Assembly: GCA_902519235.1 (NCBI GenBank)
Contig: CABYJE010000007.1
Coordinates: 1 to 46,056 of the forward strand
Length of the DNA stretch: 46,056 nucleotides
From: an uncultured Prochlorococcus sp.
GTDB taxonomy: Bacteria > Cyanobacteriota > Cyanobacteriia > PCC-6307 > Cyanobiaceae
Direction: 5' to 3'
The position numbers and the translations under genes were made by a program. Below are positions 42,727 through 46,056 of the stretch, in pieces. The notes beneath the pieces are model-generated. The model was not told the DNA's origin. It ran no database searches and saw only the letters and a program-made list of their open reading frames with translations. The number at the start of each line of letters is the position of its first letter. Position 1 is the stretch's first letter.

Positions 42727-43616
42727 TCTAAAGTCTTTTCATCTGAGACAACAATGAAATCATCAAAGTGAATCGTTTGGTCGGGGTAACTCACTCCAAC
42801 TACTCGATCTCGATAGAGACCGATTCTGATATGACTTCGATTATACTTTCCACGCCAATCATAAGTGACACCATTATAATCAAACATCAATTCCCCATCC
42901 TTATAGACTCTCACAAACCCATCGTTATCTCTTGTATTGTAGATTCCAATCTTATATGTACTCCATTCCCCTAATGGAGTGAAACTTGCTGTACCATCAA
43001 CATCTCTGTCTTTACTTTCACTTCGGTACTTTTCCCATCTTTGAACCCAATTTCCTTCATAGTTTTTATACTTTGTATCAATACGATAAAGGTCCTTTTC
43101 CTTTTGACTCATAGATCGACGTGCATTTCCTCCGGTCTGTCCTCCTATTTTTAATCTATTTCCATTTTTATAATAACGTAATCCTATCAGAGGACTGACT
43201 TTTCCTGTTGATATCATATTTTTGAATTGAAAAAATAATACTCTGTCGTCGATATGAGTAAAATCCTCTGGAAGTCTTTTTCTGAAACTGATCCATATTT
43301 CTTTACCTAATGCCTTTTTAGGAAACGGTTGAAATTCTGCTCTTTCAGTGAATTCTTTTGTTCTTCCCTTTCGATCCACATTATATCCATCTTTCACAGT
43401 TACAGAGAGATACTGATTACCATCAGGATCTACCTTAATTTCAAATGGTTTGAGACCTGTACCCTTATCGTTAGTCGTAAATTTATTGGTTCTCAATCTT
43501 CCTACCTTTTCATTTTCAAAGTCCTCAACAAAATTCCAAGGAGATCGACCCTTTGAGTATGAATTACCAGTGGTAAAACATATCAAGATGAGAAAAAGGT
43601 ATACAAGTTTTTTCAT
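42708..43616 (-). CDS. exported polysaccharide-lyase-like protein
   Basis: A 302-residue protein from the ATG of MKKLVYLFLILICFTTGNSY, a clear signal peptide; a longer frame upstream would bury it. The mature part looks like the jelly-roll polysaccharide lyases related to heparinase I and glucuronan lyase: KEFTERAEFQPFPKKALGKE, IWISFRKRLPEDFTHIDDRV, LFFQFKN, GEWSTYKIGIYNTRDNDGFV, RVYKDGELMFDYNGV and the strand-rich end RSHIRIGLYRDRVVGVSYPD. Such enzymes cleave acidic polysaccharides by beta-elimination. Base composition is less AT-rich than the core genes. It lies between the two modules and is probably cargo. The exact substrate cannot be told. Confidence 0.7.
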   Translation of the reverse strand: MKKLVYLFLILICFTTGNSYSKGRSPWNFVEDFENEKVGRLRTNKFTTNDKGTGLKPFEIKVDPDGNQYLSVTVKDGYNVDRKGRTKEFTERAEFQPFPKKALGKEIWISFRKRLPEDFTHIDDRVLFFQFKNMISTGKVSPLIGLRYYKNGNRLKIGGQTGGNARRSMSQKEKDLYRIDTKYKNYEGNWVQRWEKYRSESKDRDVDGTASFTPLGEWSTYKIGIYNTRDNDGFVRVYKDGELMFDYNGVTYDWRGKYNRSHIRIGLYRDRVVGVSYPDQTIHFDDFIVVSDEKTLDQILAR

Positions 43617-43746
43617 GTCCGAAAAAAATTTTGAAATTTGATGTAACTGAAAGTCTATATCATTCTCGCGTTCTCTAAAGTCACCTGAATACACCATATA
43701 AAATAGATGTTTATTCTAAATTTTAGATCAACTGTCAACCAATAAA

Positions 43747-43806
43747 CCCCATCAAAATATTCTGTACCACATCAAAATTTCTTGTCCCCCATCATAAGAA
43801 GGTGTC
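43747..43806 (+). repeat. three tandem 20-bp iterons
   Basis: Units at 43747-43766, 43767-43786 and 43787-43806 share CCMCATCA at the start and TGTM or similar at the end (13-15 of 20 matches between pairs). A partial fourth unit, CCACATCTAAAAATAATC, lies at 43875-43892. They stand 131-190 bp upstream of the lyase start and 240-300 bp before module B. They may be recombinase arm sites or an operator. The gap 43617-44424 holds no convincing gene. Confidence 0.55.
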
Positions 43807-43815
43807 ACTTGAACT
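43797..43815 (-). repeat. degenerate third copy of the short att-like repeat
   Basis: On the minus strand, TTCAAGTGACACCTTCTT matches TTCAGATGACACCCTCTC next to the repeat of module A at 14 of 18 positions. TTCAAGT has the form of a tRNA T-loop, followed by GACAC and a degraded acceptor-like end. It overlaps the third iteron. Confidence 0.4.
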
Positions 43816-44048
43816 ATCTCCTAAATTGCTGAAATCGCACTGGTATTTTTATGGACTACATGGGGTTTTTTGTACCACATCTAAAAATAATCTAACTACC
43901 TTTTTGTCCTACCTATTTTCCTTAGATATAACCTATATTTCAAAATCAAAAAGTTATCTTACCATAAGATATTTTCTGAATTATCCTGTGATTGCAGTCT
44001 ATTTGGAGATCTTATAACACCATAAGTCTGCATGCAAAATTGGTGTAT

Positions 44049-44305
44049 TACGGAGAGGGTGTTCTCTGACTTCATTTTACAGTCTTGTACCTGACTTAGT
44101 TCTAGAAGATTGGATATATGAAATAGAGAATTCCACCACATTTTCTCCCACCCAAATCTCTAAATTATCAATTTAGAAACCTAAAAAATAATACAAATTA
44201 TGGGTATTTTGAACCCCTAATATTTGACTTAGTTTTTACCCAAATCGGTTGACACGACTGAGATCTGATGCTATAATATTGGTATCAAAGTCGGATAACT
44301 TTCAA
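44049..44305 (+). repeat. att/promoter module, copy B
   Basis: Second copy of the module: TACGGAGAGGGTGT at 44049-44062 and the 60-bp promoter block at 44246-44305. The short repeat is 1,764 bp from the one in copy A, in direct orientation, and the two enclose the lyase gene and the iterons. Here the promoter leads to the integrase gene. Confidence 0.75.
44249..44277 (+). promoter_or_regulatory. consensus sigma-70 promoter of the integrase gene
   Basis: TTGACA (44249-44254), exactly 17 bp, TATAAT (44272-44277): a perfect consensus promoter. The transcript should start near 44284 and have a leader of about 140 bases before the integrase ATG, including CCTTTTCCAAAGG, a small hairpin at 44306-44318. 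An integrase promoter this strong would normally need repression. Confidence 0.85.
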
Positions 44306-44424
44306 CCTTTTCCAAAGGTAATATATAACCTATCTGTCATCTTTGAGTCTGTTTTTTAGAAATTATATTCTTCGTTTTTTATAGAAAAAAACTTATCAAT
44401 AACCCAAACACATACAGGAAAGTT

Positions 44425-45672
44425 ATGACAACTTCTTACAAGGAATTCTTGCGTAAACCTTCTAATGGCAAGAGACAAAAATTTGGTTTAGGTGGTGGAC
44501 TCTATGGAGGCATTGAACCAACCAATAAAGGTGGAGGACATTTTCTATTTTGGAAGAACTCCAAATATGAAAAAAGACTAGGTAGTATTCCTAGAATCAA
44601 TGAAAAGAAAGCAAGAAGAACTGTTATTCAAATACAAGATTGGATTGCTAAAGGTAATCATCCAAAACTATTTGGAAAGACTTCTCAAGAGAAAAACCAC
44701 ACATTCAAATTTGCCTGTGAAAGATACCTTGAAACTATTGAGGGGAAAGGAAGCAGTATCAAACAAATTACTTTCCTAAACTATAAGAATCAACTTCTCA
44801 ATCAAGCAGTTCCCAGAATAGGTGCGGATACAAAACTCAAAGACCTTGAATGGAAAGATGAAACTAAAGGTAGAGAAATACTTTTGAGAATGACTGAAAA
44901 TCTTAGGGAAGGTAGAACTGGAGAACAGGCAAGAAAAGTCTTAGGAGTTTGCAGACAGGTATTTGATTATGCAATAGACCAAGGTTGGATGAGCAGAGGA
45001 ACTAACCCTGCACTTCATCCAAAAAAATGGAAGCAAGTGAAATCACATCATCCAACTATTACATGGGCAGAAGTTCCTCAGTTGATTGAAGACCTCAATA
45101 AAAATAAAGTTGAAGGATTTATTGAAACTGTTTTAGTAGTGAAGTTTATGATGATGACATTCCTTAGAGTTTCAACAGTTGTTCGCTTGCAATGGGATTG
45201 GATACAAGAAGTTGATGGGATTAGATGTTTCGTTATTCCACCAGATACTCAAGGACTAAAGAGAACTAAGACATCAATAGATGAAGGATCTGCACCTCCT
45301 CATCTCATCCCAATGACTCCAGAGATGGATGAACTTTTAGGGCAACTGAGGAATAAAACAGGATGGCAAGAATATATTTTCTACTCTCCTAGAGGTAAGA
45401 CTTACCCTCATATCCATGAAGATGTTCCTACTAAGCATCTAAAAAGACTTGGATATGCCGGAAAACTTACTGCTCATGGTTGGAGATCAGTTGTTCTGAC
45501 TGTTGGTCAAGATGTTTTGAAGTTTCCCTTTTACACTATCCAACGGCAGATGGGTCACTTACTTGGAGACAAAGTTCGTGAGGCATATGACAGAAGTAAA
45601 ATCCTTGAAGAAAGAAAAGAATTCTTAGACTCTTGGACTTGTGCATTATTTGAGCAAGGTCTAGTTACATAA
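44425..45672 (+). CDS. int: P4-type tyrosine integrase
   Basis: A 415-residue site-specific recombinase. The N-terminal arm-binding region (1-85) has GLGGGLYGGIEPTNKGGGHF and the GSIPRINEKKARRTV block of P4-type integrases. The core-binding domain spans about 93-200. The catalytic domain keeps Arg 248 (TFLRVST), a Lys near 279-282, His 351 and Arg 354 (AHGWRS), His 378 (QMGH) and Tyr 388 (EAYDRS). It ends SKILEERKEFLDSW, also typical. All key residues are present, so it is probably active. P4-type integrases mostly insert at the 3' end of tRNA genes. The promoter at 44249-44277 drives it. Confidence 0.95.
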   Translation: MTTSYKEFLRKPSNGKRQKFGLGGGLYGGIEPTNKGGGHFLFWKNSKYEKRLGSIPRINEKKARRTVIQIQDWIAKGNHPKLFGKTSQEKNHTFKFACERYLETIEGKGSSIKQITFLNYKNQLLNQAVPRIGADTKLKDLEWKDETKGREILLRMTENLREGRTGEQARKVLGVCRQVFDYAIDQGWMSRGTNPALHPKKWKQVKSHHPTITWAEVPQLIEDLNKNKVEGFIETVLVVKFMMMTFLRVSTVVRLQWDWIQEVDGIRCFVIPPDTQGLKRTKTSIDEGSAPPHLIPMTPEMDELLGQLRNKTGWQEYIFYSPRGKTYPHIHEDVPTKHLKRLGYAGKLTAHGWRSVVLTVGQDVLKFPFYTIQRQMGHLLGDKVREAYDRSKILEERKEFLDSWTCALFEQGLVT

Positions 45673-45830
45673 AAAAAATACCCCTGAATAGGAGTGCTGA
45701 GTACATTGTTAGCGTTTGAACTGGAGACAGAAAACTCAACTATTTTTAATTTTCAAATCCTCAATAAATTAATTTTTGAATGATTGTATGTTCTTTATTA
45801 AAATACAAATAATTAAGTTTGATAAAAGAT

Positions 45831-46056
45831 TTGAAATCCCCTATTTTCGTGACCCTTTTTTCATTAACTTTCTTGATATTTTCTTCAGATATCAAAGCAA
45901 GTAACAAACAAGATATTGCACAATGCGTTTCTGATGGTTTACAAAATGAGAATATGGAATCTTGGAGTAAAAGGGAAATTAGAGAGTTATGTACCTGCTT
46001 TGTCGATAATGATTCAGAAAGTTTGTCATCTGAGGCTCTGGGAGAAAAATGTGTAG
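45831..46056 (+). CDS. exported small cysteine-containing protein, cut by window edge
   Basis: The first 75 codons of a gene that runs off the right edge. From TTG 45831 it reads MKSPIFVTLFSLTFLIFSSD, a signal peptide, then SNKQDIAQCVSDGLQNENME and REIRELCTCFVDND, with a final cysteine near the edge. Four cysteines (C, CxC, C) suggest disulfides in the periplasm. The start codon is not certain because no ATG precedes it. Not recognised. It follows the integrase by 158 bp. Confidence 0.55.
   Translation, partial: MKSPIFVTLFSLTFLIFSSDIKASNKQDIAQCVSDGLQNENMESWSKREIRELCTCFVDNDSESLSSEALGEKCV

Noticed and set aside
43802-44017. 71-residue frame upstream of the integrase module
   Set aside because: It starts inside the third iteron and the degenerate att-like copy, is low in complexity (Tyr, Leu, Ser) and has no family resemblance.
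43959-44141. 60-residue frame on the minus strand across the 14-bp repeat
   Set aside because: It runs through the att-like repeat and has no signal, domain or ribosome binding site.
42240-44424. Intact tRNA gene or CRISPR array in the mobile region
   Set aside because: No cloverleaf can be completed around the TTCAAGT or acceptor-like pieces, and the three 20-bp units have no spacers of CRISPR type.

Overview
The window looks like the chromosome of a high-light-adapted Prochlorococcus. It is very AT-rich. It carries psbD-psbC, petM, ycf4, ycf39, high-light-inducible proteins, a three-subunit PntA1/PntA2/PntB transhydrogenase, an NTRC-type thioredoxin reductase and cobQ, and many of its small proteins are of marine picocyanobacterial type (DUF2839, DUF3721, DUF3764, DUF1651 and DUF3303-like). 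No rRNA, intact tRNA or CRISPR array was seen.

Three zones can be told apart. Zone 1 (about 1-15,820) is accessory or rapidly evolving: many proteins of 32-120 residues, often single-pass membrane proteins, coupled by TAATG or ATGA overlaps. It holds a probable small RNA with its own -10 box and terminator (about 571-708), a seven-gene run ending in a copper-type cassette (MauE/DoxX-like, DUF411, DUF3721 and PepSY-type membrane protein; 1903-3926), two DUF2839 paralogues, a sodium symporter, selO, and a three-gene hli cluster (13477-14107) behind three phased GTAAC half-sites.

Zone 2 (15,832-42,196) is conserved core: ychF; an HlyD-type exporter subunit overlapping polA; cysS; dxr; a thioredoxin-like ferredoxin; a YheT-like hydrolase with pntB-pntA2-pntA1; ntrC-type trxB; infA; ycf39; petM; a hydrolase with ilvH; ycf4 with a lipoprotein cyclophilin that appears to start at AUA; psbD-psbC with a strong terminator; maf; cobQ with a small 2Fe-2S ferredoxin; and an outer-membrane barrel protein. 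Several of these bear on photosystem and cytochrome b6f assembly and redox supply (ycf39, hli, ycf4, psbDC, petM, pnt, NTRC).

Zone 3 (42,240-46,056) is a mobile-element region. A P4-type tyrosine integrase lies beside an exported polysaccharide-lyase-like gene. A module made of a 14-bp direct repeat and, about 196 bp later, a near-consensus sigma-70 promoter occurs twice (42285-42540 and 44049-44305). One copy drives the integrase. The other precedes a 32-codon reading frame and the lyase. A third, degenerate copy of the short repeat and three 20-bp iterons lie between them. The short repeat, read on the minus strand, resembles the 3' end of a tRNA-Ser. This fits serial insertion of integrase-borne elements of the tycheposon kind, with the lyase as cargo. 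It is the most interesting part of the window; the att and element-boundary interpretation is inference.
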